DNA of 64,000 nt from Styela clava (Eukaryota > Chordata > Ascidiacea > Stolidobranchia > Styelidae), in contig NC_135253.1 in assembly GCF_964204865.1 (NCBI RefSeq), forward strand, positions 22,232,001 through 22,296,000, given 5' to 3'. The notes under the pieces were generated by a model. It did no database searches. It saw nothing but the letters and a program-made list of their open reading frames with translations, and was not told the origin of the DNA. Below, in pieces: positions 48,501-58,009 of this stretch; the stretch's first letter is position 1, and the number at the start of each line of letters is the position of its first letter. A program made the position numbers and the translations under genes.

Positions 48501-50598
48501 GAAACCAAGCATAAAAAGTTTGAGAGCTGAACCTGTCGGTATGTTTTATATGCAAATCTAATACACTCCAAGCAATTACATTTTCCAACTCAGTTGCCTC
48601 CAATGAGAGTACCACGTAAAGATTTTAAGGGGTTCATTAGCTTCAAATGCGTAGCAAATTGAAAGTACTTGTGTCTATGTGGCTACCTCGCATAAGCTGA
48701 CAAATTGAGGGCATTTTCATTAACCAAGCCACCAACAGCAAGATTTTGCTCACGTGATAGAATAGTTGTGTCTCAACACTTGTGGCTCCTACTCATCAAT
48801 AAAAATACCCAGCTCATCATTTAAACTATTTCCATAATTTAATTTAGTAGAATATTTTAATATAAAAAGCCAAGTGAAAAATAAATTTATTATAGTCAAG
48901 GAATTAGGTAAATTACAGTCAATTTCTTTAAGTTGTCTTTGATCAGTTCAGTATGATGTTTGACACTGTTACGTGAATATCTCAACTATGCAAAAAGTTT
49001 CTGAGAGAGTTTTATAAATGTTGAGAAAATAACCTACTGAAATAAATAAAAAAGTTGCAACAAAATTTCGCTTGATTTGGGATAAAAATTACGGAGCAGT
49101 TCTTCTAAATCTCTTTTCTGTTTGCTACCTATGAAGATCAAGTTATCTGTGCCCATGTACGGGCCATAGCTCAAAATCATTACCCGAATTCGGATTCAAG
49201 AGCAACTCGCAACCATATCGAGTTAGCACCCTTTTTTAGATTTTTCCAAGACCCAGTAATAGTCACACCCTCTAGTGTTAGCTGTCCCAAGTCTTGTGAT
49301 GCATCACAAAAGTTACGAATGACTTCATGGAACGCGCAACGAGTTATTCACAGTCCGATAAACTGACAACTCTCGAGAGCTTTTTGCCTAAATCTCTGTG
49401 GCAGTCTGGTCCTCACAGGGTAATACCAACTTCATAGAGGCCCCAGCCCTACATCAATAAACACTGCCATAGAATGGATGCCCTGTGAAGGTCACAAACC
49501 TGAGAGTTGGATAATTGGCATCACATAAGTGGCAACAGTAACGTATAGGCCAATTTGATCGAGAATCACCGTATATTAAACCTGTTAATTTGAATTCACT
49601 GAACACTTAGGAAAACTAATAACCTGCCATATTTGTTTAAAGGAGGAGCAAAGATTACAAATGGTAACTTTAACTGTTTCATGTAATTGTGAGATAATTT
49701 GCCTGTTCGTCTTGTCCAAGAAAACAATATCGGATAATTTTTTTTTATTAATTTAAACTCTTGTATTGGAGATTTCTATAAGATTTAACTTAATTATCTT
49801 TTCCATTTCTCTCAAGTGTTGCCCTGTCTATTTCACCTATACCACACTACAGGGTCGTAGCCAAAAATTTCCAAAAGGGGAGGGGGGGGCAGAAAACATG
49901 GGTTTTCAAGTGTCATGTAAGTCTAAAAAGTGTTACAAGCCAAGAAAAATTGTTATGTATTTGACAGAAATACGCTATTTTTACATTTCACAAAGGGTGG
50001 CCTGAACCTCTAGCCTCAACTTTCCCTGGCTATGCTCCTGTCGTACCATCTTAATTCCTTATATTTAATTTATATAATTCCAAATTTTATCTTATTCGTA
50101 TGTATGCCTTTTTGAGTGTTCTTAGTTTTTACTCTGTCCATGTGTCTGCGTCCAGTTATGTCTTTTTTTACAAATTTTTTTCTAAAGATGGACCATTTTA
50201 TATCGACTCATTTGGAGTTAGTATGCTAAGGTTCGCAGGTTTAATTACTGTGGAAATAAAAAAATTGTTGGATGTCTTTTTAACACAGGGGATGGCTCAT
50301 TTAGTCACTGGTATATTACAGCTAAATATGAATCACAATAATACTAAAGAATATTATTAAAACCATACCAAATACAAAGTAATATTTTTGTATTTCTGCC
50401 AATAAAACAATAAAATTCGTTCCCAGTTTGGAATTCATTTTAAGTCTGAAAACACAGTCCTATCATCTTTCCTCTTTTGTGTGAAAAATCTAATATGATT
50501 CTTTTCTTGCAGGAGATGGCCATTCATCACAGATCTATGGAATAGTGACATCAGTGGATTTCTGTCGCTATCTTGCTACAAATGCGCCCAAGGAATGA
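30565..50598 (+). CDS. CBS: Cystathionine beta-synthase
   Basis: Seventeen exons: 30565-30594, 32793-32884, 36446-36555, 37687-37821, 39127-39206, 39754-39888, 41780-41849, 42210-42301, 43131-43252, 43713-43801, 44467-44572, 45878-45949, 46381-46515, 47585-47693, 47907-47991, 48470-48538, 50513-50598. 538 aa (human 551). It condenses serine and homocysteine to cystathionine, the first transsulfuration step, and can make H2S. Heme ligands are kept: Cys24 in RCTW and His36 in SPHQH. PLP lysine is K91 in GGSVKDR; TSGNTG is at 118-123 and GTGGT at 228-232. The human redox pair CxxC is not kept (I244, C247). The C-terminal Bateman module ([35 protein letters not shown]) binds AdoMet in vertebrates. 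Exon 16 enlarges a loop there. Some donors (exons 7, 13 and 14, GTTTGA/GTTTGT) are weak. Confidence 0.97.
30682..30918. mobile_element. Palindromic MITE, family A, complete
   Basis: 237 bp; arms GCTCCCGAAGTATGCGAACC with AAGATGGCGGACATCGGAA and their complements at the other end. The core has GTTAGGGTTAGGCCATAAT. In CBS intron 1. Confidence 0.9.
31303..31539. mobile_element. Palindromic MITE, family A, complete
   Basis: Same length class as the copy at 30682 but with its middle inverted relative to it. Confidence 0.9.
31554..31716. mobile_element. Palindromic element, small copy
   Basis: Ends GTCTAGATTCGTACTTCTAG and CTAGAAGTACTAGAGGTACG match arms of the larger element at 63012-63455; most of the middle is missing. 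Confidence 0.65.
31933..32188. mobile_element. hAT-like element nested in the SINE
   Basis: Starts CAGTGGTTCTCAACC and ends GGTTGAAGATCACT; perfect duplication atttaaac at 31925-31932 and 32189-32196. Confidence 0.88.
32322..32633. mobile_element. hAT-like element nested in the SINE
   Basis: Starts CAGTGGTTCGCAA and ends TTGTGAACTAGTT (degenerate inverse). Perfect duplication gcttagca at 32314-32321 and 32634-32641. Confidence 0.85.
32966..33255. mobile_element. hAT-like nonautonomous element
   Basis: Ends CAGCTGTGTGCAACC and GGTTGCACACCACTG, flanks tcttagat/tcttggac (two mismatches). Relatives at about 37870-38075 and 43890-44215. It starts 81 bp after CBS exon 2. Confidence 0.8.
33992..34102. 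mobile_element. Palindromic MITE, family B
   Basis: Hairpin with arms CTCCTGAAGTATGCGCACC and complement; CBS intron 2. Confidence 0.88.
34619..34935. mobile_element. hAT-like element
   Basis: Ends CAGGGCTACTCAAC and GTTGAGTAGCCCTG; target duplication unclear. An orphan end of the same kind (AGTTGAGTAGCCCTGG) lies near 54015. Confidence 0.7.
36091..36304. mobile_element. MITE, family C
   Basis: Forward copy ending about 140 bp upstream of CBS exon 3. Confidence 0.87.
36696..37136. mobile_element. hAT-like nonautonomous element (441 bp)
   Basis: Ends CAGGGGTCGGCAACC and GGTTGCCGACCCCTG with duplication tcttaaac/ccttaaac. GCGGGCC motifs near both ends. Related copies at 39985 (truncated) and 54736. 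Confidence 0.9.
37143..37598. repeat. Minisatellite in CBS intron 3
   Basis: About seven degenerate units of roughly 60-68 bp, each with GTTGTAAGTTTGCTTA, AAGCAAGGTC, GAGCCCTCAACTAAAA and a GTACTGATA-like end. It ends about 90 bp before exon 4. Confidence 0.85.
37870..38075. mobile_element. hAT-like element, diverged
   Basis: Resembles the 32966 element (CAGTGTGTGCTATC start, GGTTGCACACTCTGG end, GCTGGGTGAAACCGCGC inside). It starts about 50 bp after exon 4. Confidence 0.6.
38121..38785. mobile_element. MITE family D interrupted by a hAT element
   Basis: Family D sequence runs to 38362 and resumes at 38722 with ACAGACAAACACACAAATAG; the insertion point is exact. Confidence 0.82.
38363..38721. 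mobile_element. hAT-like element (359 bp) inside family D
   Basis: Ends CAGTGTTTTTAAAC and GTTGAAAAACACTG; perfect duplication gtctaaca at 38355-38362 and 38722-38729. Confidence 0.92.
39463..39672. mobile_element. Mariner-like MITE, family F
   Basis: Reverse copy: TACAAGGTGTTCATATGA to ACTTTATGGACACCCTA; lies 82 bp before CBS exon 6. Confidence 0.8.
39985..40290. mobile_element. hAT-like element, truncated
   Basis: One end CAGGGGTCGGCAGCC and inner sequence matching the 36696 element in reverse; the other end is missing. Confidence 0.7.
41284..41433. mobile_element. MITE family C, internally deleted
   Basis: Both ends are present but about 65 bp of the middle (the CAAGTGAATATACCCCC part) is missing. 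Confidence 0.78.
41945..42150 (+). mobile_element. SINE fragment
   Basis: ATTATGTGCAAGCTTGCGAG, GATTGCTGGATTTC and GCTTCCTCCACCA match the SINE middle; it contains a small duplication of GTTCACGTAG. Lies within CBS intron 7. Confidence 0.65.
42423..42719. mobile_element. hAT-like element (297 bp)
   Basis: AAGTGGTACCCAAACC to TTTGGGAACCGCTG, with perfect duplication ttctagac on both sides. A truncated relative follows at about 42914-43050. Confidence 0.85.
43376..43595. mobile_element. MITE, family C
   Basis: Forward copy in CBS intron 9. It directly follows a family F end (GGTTGTCTATAAAGTCCC near 43340). Confidence 0.85.
43890..44215. mobile_element. hAT-like element, diverged
   Basis: GTGTAACCTTCAATACAGG near the start and GGTTGCACACCCCTG at the end match the 32966 family. 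A second similar end (GGTTGAACACCCCTG) near 44383 suggests a composite or duplicated end. Confidence 0.6.
44652..44779. repeat. 64-bp tandem duplication
   Basis: Two units starting CTCACTGGCGGGCCATG at 44652 and 44716, nearly identical; CBS intron 11. Confidence 0.9.
45355..45644. mobile_element. hAT-like element
   Basis: CAGTAGTTCTCAAAC to GTTCGAGAACCACTG; flanks atttaaac/atatagac match only in part. Inverted relative to the copy at 16802. Confidence 0.72.
45721..45823. mobile_element. Palindromic MITE, family B
   Basis: Arms around a shortened loop; ends 54 bp before CBS exon 12. Confidence 0.8.
46018..46311 (+). mobile_element. Composite tRNA-headed SINE
   Basis: Head begins 69 bp after CBS exon 12 and the tail (ATCCTATCCTATGC) ends about 70 bp before exon 13, so the element fills most of intron 12. 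Confidence 0.85.
46608..46821. mobile_element. MITE, family C
   Basis: Reverse copy in CBS intron 13; both ends preserved. Confidence 0.87.
48025..48304. mobile_element. MITE, family D
   Basis: Starts ACTTATCGATTTTAATCGGG, ends GACCGATATTCTTG; starts about 34 bp after CBS exon 15. Confidence 0.82.
48539..50512. other. CBS intron 16, the longest unannotated CBS intron segment
   Basis: 1,974 bp without a recognised element. Around 49855-50030, GTAGCCAAAAATTTCC and AAAAAGTGTTACAAGCCAAG resemble 11680-11770 in IDH intron 3, pointing to another dispersed repeat. Confidence 0.5.
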
Positions 50599-50652
50599 AC
50601 GAATATTTTTCTCCCGTAGTTGTACGATACTAGTTACTAAGGTTTTAGGTAA

Positions 50653-50658
50653 AATAAA
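50653..50658 (+). terminator. Polyadenylation signal, CBS gene
   Basis: AATAAA 55 nt past the CBS stop codon. Confidence 0.65.
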
Positions 50659-51331
50659 TATGCAACTAAATATGCATATGTAACCCCAGATTAATATTAT
50701 CGTTATATAATTTGCAATAATACGTTCGGTTTTATGGTTTGCAATGTACTAGACTTCAGACAGGCAGTTCATAATACAGGGTGGTCGCTCTCATTTGTAA
50801 AGCAAATATTTTTTTTTTCAAAGAATAACTTTTACAGTTAGTTTTATAGAGACATATGTTATGTCACACTCACAGATGCTTAAAATGTCGTCCGTGCACT
50901 TTAGTGCCTTAACCTAGAAGTCCAAGCTCGTGTAGCGTTTCGAAGGTTAACTCGTTTCAATTCAAACTGTAGCCTACCGATACACATTTTATTCGTGATC
51001 TCATCTGACCTTAAATTTTCAGCTTTTCTCGCGCTCATGCTGTATATGTGAGGATATTCTAATCTATATTCTAAAATATGCATTCGCTAACAAAATTAAA
51101 TGAATGTTTCTGTGTGTATATATTTTGATGGTGTTGCAGTATTATATTTGGTTTATGATTTGCCATGAACAGTACTTTGGACCAGTGATCAACCTATTTC
51201 GATGCATTCCTGCCTTCGGCTATTTTGAAACTTTCATTCCCCCATACCTGAAAAAATCTTTTACCGTTTGCTATTCAATCATCAATGAATCATTTTCTGA
51301 TGCTGTGCGCAACTATCGCACCAATATAAAA

Positions 51332-51569
51332 TACGAGATAGCGATCAGAGACCGCCGACTTATTGGTCTTCCGTATCACCAATTAATTAATAACTCGCTA
51401 ATTATACGACATAATCCAAAATCATTAGGCTTCTGGTCCGAGCTGGATGCACATACAAAATTTGGAGCAGATTCAACCTCTCTTTCGTGAGATATCGCGT
51501 AACATACGAAAGTGTCAAACAAACAGACAAATACCTATCAACACACCTACCGATCAAGATCGATTAGTA
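51332..51569. mobile_element. MITE, family D
   Basis: ACGAGATAGCGATCAG to ATCGATTAGTAA; internal deletion around the GGGGATCCCC segment. Confidence 0.78.
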
Positions 51570-51900
51570 AAAAGTAGCTCCCTGATAACAGTAAAATTCC
51601 CCACGAGTTGGGAAATCGCTTTGGACAGTTTGGCGAGAATGGAATCTTTCCAGTCTGGGACATTGCCTACTTGATTTGTTATGCGAATTGTTGGTTAATT
51701 GTTTTGAATCCAAGATTTGCCATGTACACAGCTGTAAGGAGCTATTATTTTGAAAGAGCCAGAATCTTTATGGTTCAGCATTATGTCACACCAAAGTTTT
51801 GTCTGTGCTGCTTGCCTTTTGTTAGGGCGGTGGCTCTCGGTCTTTTTTTCAAGCTACACAAATTTTATGAAATGTGGCGACTAAATATTTTATGAGCAGC

Positions 51901-52145
51901 ATTTTAGAATAAATGGCATTCCTACTTTTTTTAGACGTTCCGAATTTTACGTTGGGTTTTTGATATTTTAAGTAGTTGAATTTGGTCATGCTTCGTAAAG
52001 ATGGTGTACTCGTGATTGAGCCCTTTCAGAATTAATGACATTCCTACTTTTTGAGACATTCCAAATAGTACTAATACATTATTTCGTTTTGTAGTTGAAT
52101 TTAGCATGCTTCATAAAGATTTCCTGCCGAGGATTTTCTAAGCTT
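51901..52145. repeat. Degenerate tandem duplication (about 120 bp)
   Basis: CATTCCTACTTTTT, then GACGTTCC and CATGCTTCGTAAAGAT, recurs about 122 bp on as CATTCCTACTTTTTGAGACA and CATGCTTCATAAAGAT. Confidence 0.6.
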
Positions 52146-52324
52146 CTTTTGTGTATATATTATTGATGGTGTTGCAATATTACTACTGCATATTTCCGGG
52201 TGTCACGTACTATTTTACTGTGTTCCAATGTGGACTAGTTTAGTGGAAAAACGATTTGGTAACGGTTCCTAAACTGTGTGTCTAGTTTATTATCTCAAAC
52301 TTACGAGATCCTCGGGTCCCCTAC

Positions 52325-52502
52325 CAGTGGTGGTATTAAAAATTTTTGTCGGCCGGTTCATCACAAAAGTCATATTTTTCAGCCGGTTCTGTTACAAAAT
52401 GTCATTGACAGTAACCAGTAATGCTAACCGGTCTGCTGATCTCATAAAATTCTATGAGACTGTTCTATAGAACCAGTGCGAACCGGCTGAATCCCACCAC
52501 TG
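52325..52502. mobile_element. Short hAT-like MITE (178 bp)
   Basis: Partner of the 3382 element, with flanks tcccctac/gcctctac; ends CAGTGGTGGTATTA and GAATCCCACCACTG. Confidence 0.85.
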
Positions 52503-52819
52503 GCCTCTACCCTCTCATGACTTCCAGTGCTTATACCTAGTTCTGCTTTTAACATGTTCCAAATGGTTATTTAAGTAGTTTAGTTTATAGTAAAAAACCA
52601 ACAAAATAGTCAAAGTCAAAAATTAAACAAATAATAGTTAATTCACTTAAAGAATTAAGTCACAAATGCTACCAAGTAAAGGCTATTGCTCATGCCCCCT
52701 GGAGGCCCAGTTTGACAATCATGGATGTAGTGCCTTTTGAAAATCGATTCATTTTCAAATAACTTCACATCTGCCCGTGTTTAGAACTGGTATCAGCCGC
52801 GTTACAATAACCTAAAAAA

Positions 52820-53060
52820 ACAAGAGAGCTACGCACAAATATATGGACACGTTAGACCAGAGCGAATCAGTCCTTACCGGTACCTTTGACGCTACCGGTA
52901 CCCTCAAAAAAGTTCTGAATTTCCAGCAGCAAGAATTTTGCCGAATCAAAACGTACAGCCAGTCATGACACTGACTAAAATCCGTGTTCCCATGGATAAA
53001 AAATAATACAGCAAAATTTTAGACGAAATATCTAATTTCATAGAATTCACGCGAAATTTT
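52820..53060. repeat. Dispersed copy of the array-associated element
   Basis: GAGAGCTACGCACAAATATA, ACCGGTACCCTCAAAAA and AATTTTGCCGAATC-like text match 2740-2960 beside the tRNA array, so that sequence is mobile and not confined to the array. Confidence 0.7.
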
Positions 53061-53538
53061 GAAATAAATAAAAGTAATAGTAATCGACCAAAAGACTGTG
53101 GTGAGTGTGGTATGATACCCCATATGATTAAGCCGTTTTATCGGCTTTCCTTCCCCCGGGATAAAATATGATACCTCATCATGAATGTGCATATATCCTG
53201 AAAAACATTTCCTTATCCTAGTTAAATGTTAATAAAATGGAATATTATTTGCAACGTGTCTTGATTTATATTACAGAAAGTCATTGTGCGTTTGATTGAA
53301 AAATCATGGAATCTCGATATTATGAAATCACAATTTGGAAAATTTGTCCGGAGTTTGATGTCTGTCCATAATGGCGAGGTTCAAAGAAGTTTAGGCGCAT
53401 CGAAGATTTTTCTCGAAGTTGGAATGGCATGAACCTTTCCCCGACCTTTGAACCCCAAAATATTTTTCCTATACTTTATCATTGCAAAATTTTCGGGGCT
53501 ATTTTAAGAGCGCTTTTGCGAGTTGGCGCCGGTAAAAT

Positions 53539-53886
53539 GGATAGGATAGGATTTACATATTTATCCCGGGGGAGAGGAAAGCCGATAAGACGGCTTAACC
53601 ATATAGCGAACCACGGCCTCTCGTCCGGTTACCATTCCAAGTCGGGTATGGGATTAGTTTTTACTGTATTGTTTGTTTTCGGAAGCATGGACTTGGTGGT
53701 GGAGGAAGCCGTAACCGACCAGCGGTTACGTGAACCACCCAACGACGACGGCGAGGAGTCCAGCAATCCTCTCGCACATAACCATCCCTGCATGGGATTC
53801 GAACCTGCGAACCCACGCAGAGTAATTAGAGGTGCGGTGGCGAGCGTATTCCTAACGCTTAGCCCGTTGAGCCACACCGCCGCGCC
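53539..53886 (-). mobile_element. Composite tRNA-headed SINE, full length
   Basis: Nearly identical to the copies at 26946 and 61474, with a 3-bp GAC gain, so a recent insertion. A SINE tail fragment lies just upstream at about 53115-53165. Confidence 0.9.
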
Positions 53887-54207
53887 TGTGGTATGTGGTC
53901 GATGGCGTATGTGTTTCAAATCATCATTATGACTCCTCGCATATGCTGCCAATATAAACAAGTATAGACTGTCCAAATTGAGTGGTCAAAAGGTTCGGAC
54001 CGCGGTCCGCCAGTTGAGTAGCCCTGGACCATATCACCGATTCAGACCACACGCCTATGGATGATTTATTGGATCATAATCTGTATTAACGATACAACGA
54101 GGTCTTGGAGAACTCCGATGGACTGGTTCGATAGCTAGTTCATAATTGTTTCTGGGCCAGAGAAATAAATATTAGGTCGTGGGTCGACCTACAGTAGAAG
54201 CGGATTT

Positions 54208-54475
54208 CGTTCGGCGCATCGTGCTAAGCGTTAGGAATACGCTCGCTATCACACCTTCGATTATTACCTTGCTTTGCGTGCAAGAGGATTGCTGGGCTCA
54301 TCGCCACCAGAGAGTGGTTCACGTAATCGCTGGTCGCCCACGGCTTCCCCTGTCTCCAAGTCTGAAACAAATAGCTGGCTAACTGGTTTCATACCAGAAC
54401 CAGACATGAACTGGTAACCAGGCGAGAGGCCGTGATTTGCCACTTGATTAATTTAGTCGTGACTCTCCGGTATTG
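54208..54475 (+). mobile_element. Composite tRNA-headed SINE, diverged
   Basis: Head CTAAGCGTTAGGAATACGCT present; body shortened. Confidence 0.75.
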
Positions 54476-54735
54476 GAAACGATCCGTATTACTCGAGAAT
54501 TGTATGACAAAACTGGTAAAAATTGTAACAGAGCCTCTGCGTAGAATTATTACTGGCGCGTGACAACACTAGAGTCATCGACAGACCGTTTGAAAAATTG
54601 GTAAATTTACCCCAAAAAAATAAATATATATATAACCAATATTTCTGGTGGCTATACTTCATTTGTCCAGTATACTCATGGCTGAAAAGGGATTTTTTTT
54701 CAATTTTTTTAACTAGAAGCAACACCTGCCTAGTT

Positions 54736-55441
54736 CAGGGGTCGGCAACCTTTTGTCGATCGCGGGCCAAAATTAAAGGTTGCAAGTCATTGACGGGCCG
54801 CACATATTTTCAGAAAGTTGAAAACCGAACGGATGATACTTTTTATAATAAAAATCAAGCAGTGATACATCTCCCGAATAGAATATAGATTTATTGGACA
54901 CGAAATTGACATAACGATCGTTTCAAAATTTTGTTGTTATTGTTATTTGTCTCCGTCTCCATTTTTAAAAAATCGCTTTTCTCTTCGAATACTGGACCAA
55001 TTGCTTTGAAATTTTCAGTGGTTGAAGATAAAATTTTTCTCCAGAAGGCTATTACTTTTTTTTTGCTATGACGTCATCAAAATTATTGCCATTGGGTGGC
55101 GCTACGTGTCCATACATTTGAGCGTAGCTCTCTTGTTTTCTCATTGCATTGCATCTCAAAATATTCCATTTGGATAATTTCGGCGCCATTGAACCCTTTG
55201 CACTCAGCATCAACTTTTCTGCGGTTTGTCTATAATTATAATTGAATTATAGGCTCATGAAACGAGTAATTGTGAATTTTATACATGTTATATTATAATA
55301 TAATTTAGTCTACAAGTGTCTCACAATAAATTCTGTTACGTAAAGAATATAATCGTCAAAGCAGTTGTTTTGTTACTATAATTCAGTGAAGCGTCGCGGA
55401 CGGATTATATTATTCCGCGGGCCGTAGGTTGCCGACCCCTG
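54736..55441. mobile_element. hAT-like element with internal insertion
   Basis: CAGGGGTCGGCAACC to GGTTGCCGACCCCTG, duplication gcctagtt/ccctagtt. About 265 bp longer than the 36696 copy; the extra part (about 54890-55150) is array-associated element sequence ending CATTTGAGCGTAGCTCTCTT. Confidence 0.88.
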
Positions 55442-55632
55442 CCCTAGTTTTACAAAGTCTTGCAAACGACGAATGTATCAAAATTTTGGTATTATTGGAT
55501 TGAAATCATGACTTGTGTCAACGCAGATTTGGTGTCCATGATGTCATACCTGGTACTGTAACGTTTCGCCTGACCGAAATCAGACTTCCTCCGACAAGCA
55601 GTTTACTTACAACAATGGCAAGAAAAGATCAC

Positions 55633-55934
55633 TTGTTACTTATCGATTTTTATCGGTAAGTATGTTGATAGGTATTCGTTTGTCTGTATGTATGTCTGTT
55701 AGATGCACGCGATATCTCACGAAAACGAGATTGAATCTGCTCCAAATTTTGCATGTGCATTCATCTTATTTTGGACCAGAAGCCTATTGATTTTGGGCAA
55801 ATTATGTCGTATAATTAGCGAGTTATTAATTAATTAGTGATGGGACACAAGGTGTCACTATGGAGTAAGAGTGCTGTTTCGGGGGATCCCCTAACTTTCG
55901 ATCGATAAGTCTTCGGTCTCTGACAGATATTCTA
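55633..55934. mobile_element. MITE, family D
   Basis: About 300 bp and close to complete: ACTTATCGATTTTTATCGGT to GACAGATATTCTAG. Confidence 0.85.
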
Positions 55935-58009
55935 GTGTTAGTGTTCAGTATGACTCTTGAATTGCATACTACTATTGGAGGATTCGATTTCTTACTTTTT
56001 ATTTAGTTTCTGTGGCCCCACAAGGCAGTGGTCCTAAACCTTTTATGACCCCATTCCAGATACTTTTAGCCCTCATGGCTCCCATGTTTATCATTCCAGT
56101 GGTATTTATAGCGTTATTTTGATTGGTAGATTCCAAATCTCATTATTATCAAACAATCCATGCTCAGCAATGTGAAAATACTTTTTGAAATAACCTTATC
56201 AAGGAATAAAACTAGGAGGAATTGTGCCCCCTCTCCAACTGCTATGTGCCCTCCTTGAAGAATCACAGAGCCCTGGTTGAGATCCCTACCATAAATGGCT
56301 CGATTAACATCTTTCACAATGTGTATATTCAGCACTACTGACTGATCGGCATTTTATTGTTATATTGGTTGAGCAGAAAGATGATAATTCGGCTTGATAA
56401 ATTAAATGGGAAACCAAGGCATCTCGGCTACCTGTCCGGATCAGAAGAATCCAAAATTTTCATTCAAAACTAATCTTCTTTGCAAAACGTTCTATTTTTA
56501 TTAATCAAATTCATAAAAAAGCACAAAAACAGTAAAAGGGGCAACAAATAAAATACAAAACTAATAAATAAAAAAAGATTAAAAAACTTTTCTTAAACTC
56601 TCAGAAATAAATAACATAAATAAAATCTATTTTATTCTATTTTTCCATTTAATTAAAATATTTAGATTACTAACATTACATTATACTATATATATATTAT
56701 ATCCCACTTAAATATATACTATGTTTACAAAACTACTCATGCATGAAAAACAAGCGCCAAAATCCGGAAAAAATGTGAATTCAAATGTAATTGGTATTAG
56801 GAAGAAAACATTCAGAAAATTAAGTAAACAGTTGAAGTTTTCTTGCAAATTTGAATTTTTGTTTAATTCACTCGAAAGCAATATTTGATCCTACCCGCTT
56901 TATTTTGGATATTTATATTCTTTATCTTGCATTTTTACGTTCCATCCAAGTATTTTAAACGTGGATTTTAAATAAAACATACTTTCGCCGTACTATCTGT
57001 TATTTCTAGCTTATTAGCTAGTTATTTTTGAGGTGAGGCGTAAGACATGACAAATTCTAAAGAGGGGGCGCGGCGGCTTAAATATAGCCACGATTTTTTT
57101 TAAAACTATGTACATTTTTTGGGATTCGGCGCTCGTTTTTCACATATAAATATATTATCTGTTTATCTATATATTCACTATATACACAATATTTGAGGCT
57201 ATCTACAATATAATGACAGAAATGAAATAAATCATTAGAGAAAATACGCTTCATTGCTTTTTGAGTGGAAATCAATGAAGTGTAGACTGGTAGAATCAAC
57301 ATCTGGGACTCGGCGCTCTTTTTCTCACATATAAATATATTATCTGTTTATTTATATATTCGCTATATACAGAATATTCATGGCTATCTACAATAAAATG
57401 ACAAAACTGGAAGAAAGCAAATCACGGAATGCAGCAAGCGTATTGGAAATAGGAAGAATAATCATGTATCGGGCTTTTGCTTTGTCTGATAAATAAACCC
57501 GCTGATTTCCCAAGGTCTAATATTAGAATTAGGAAAGTATTCGTCAAATGTGAGTTATAACCGCCAGGACAACGGATGTAGCAGGAATATTTAAGGAAGA
57601 AGGGGGTTGTGAAATCTCTAATCTAAATCTCCATGTTAGGCCGTAACAGCTAGTCGCTATGTATGATACACAAAAATGTTTTTTTTTTTTACATTTCAAA
57701 AGGGACCCTCAATACCTATGGCTATGCCCCTGCGAAGATATATCAGTCCGAAGTTTAGAATCGATGATAGGTTTTTCCAAATTTACAGCCTGGACTCATT
57801 ACTGACGAAATGTCTCTCGTATATTTGGGCTTGTGGCTTCTTTTTTGGCCGGTATATGTAAAAAACTTTATCACATGAAGATAAATTAAAAACATCTGCC
57901 GTACTACCGTTATAAAAATTGTGGACGTTATCTGATTTGCAACGGGACCGTAAGAAAGTAATTTTAAAAATAAACTTCGAATAAAAAATAAAAATTTGGT
58001 TTCACTTTA
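55935..58009. other. AT-rich DNA downstream of CKS1
   Basis: No gene seen. A fragment of the 16802 hAT family lies at about 56880-57075. Two copies of a segment of about 105 bp (57119-57225 and 57302-57408, CACATATAAATATATTATCTG) form a direct repeat. Part may be the CKS1 3' UTR. Confidence 0.5.

Noticed and set aside
51104-51895. Open frames of 75-128 aa downstream of CBS
   Set aside because: Part of the sequence is a family D MITE and the rest matches no protein family; no splice-linked partner exons were seen.
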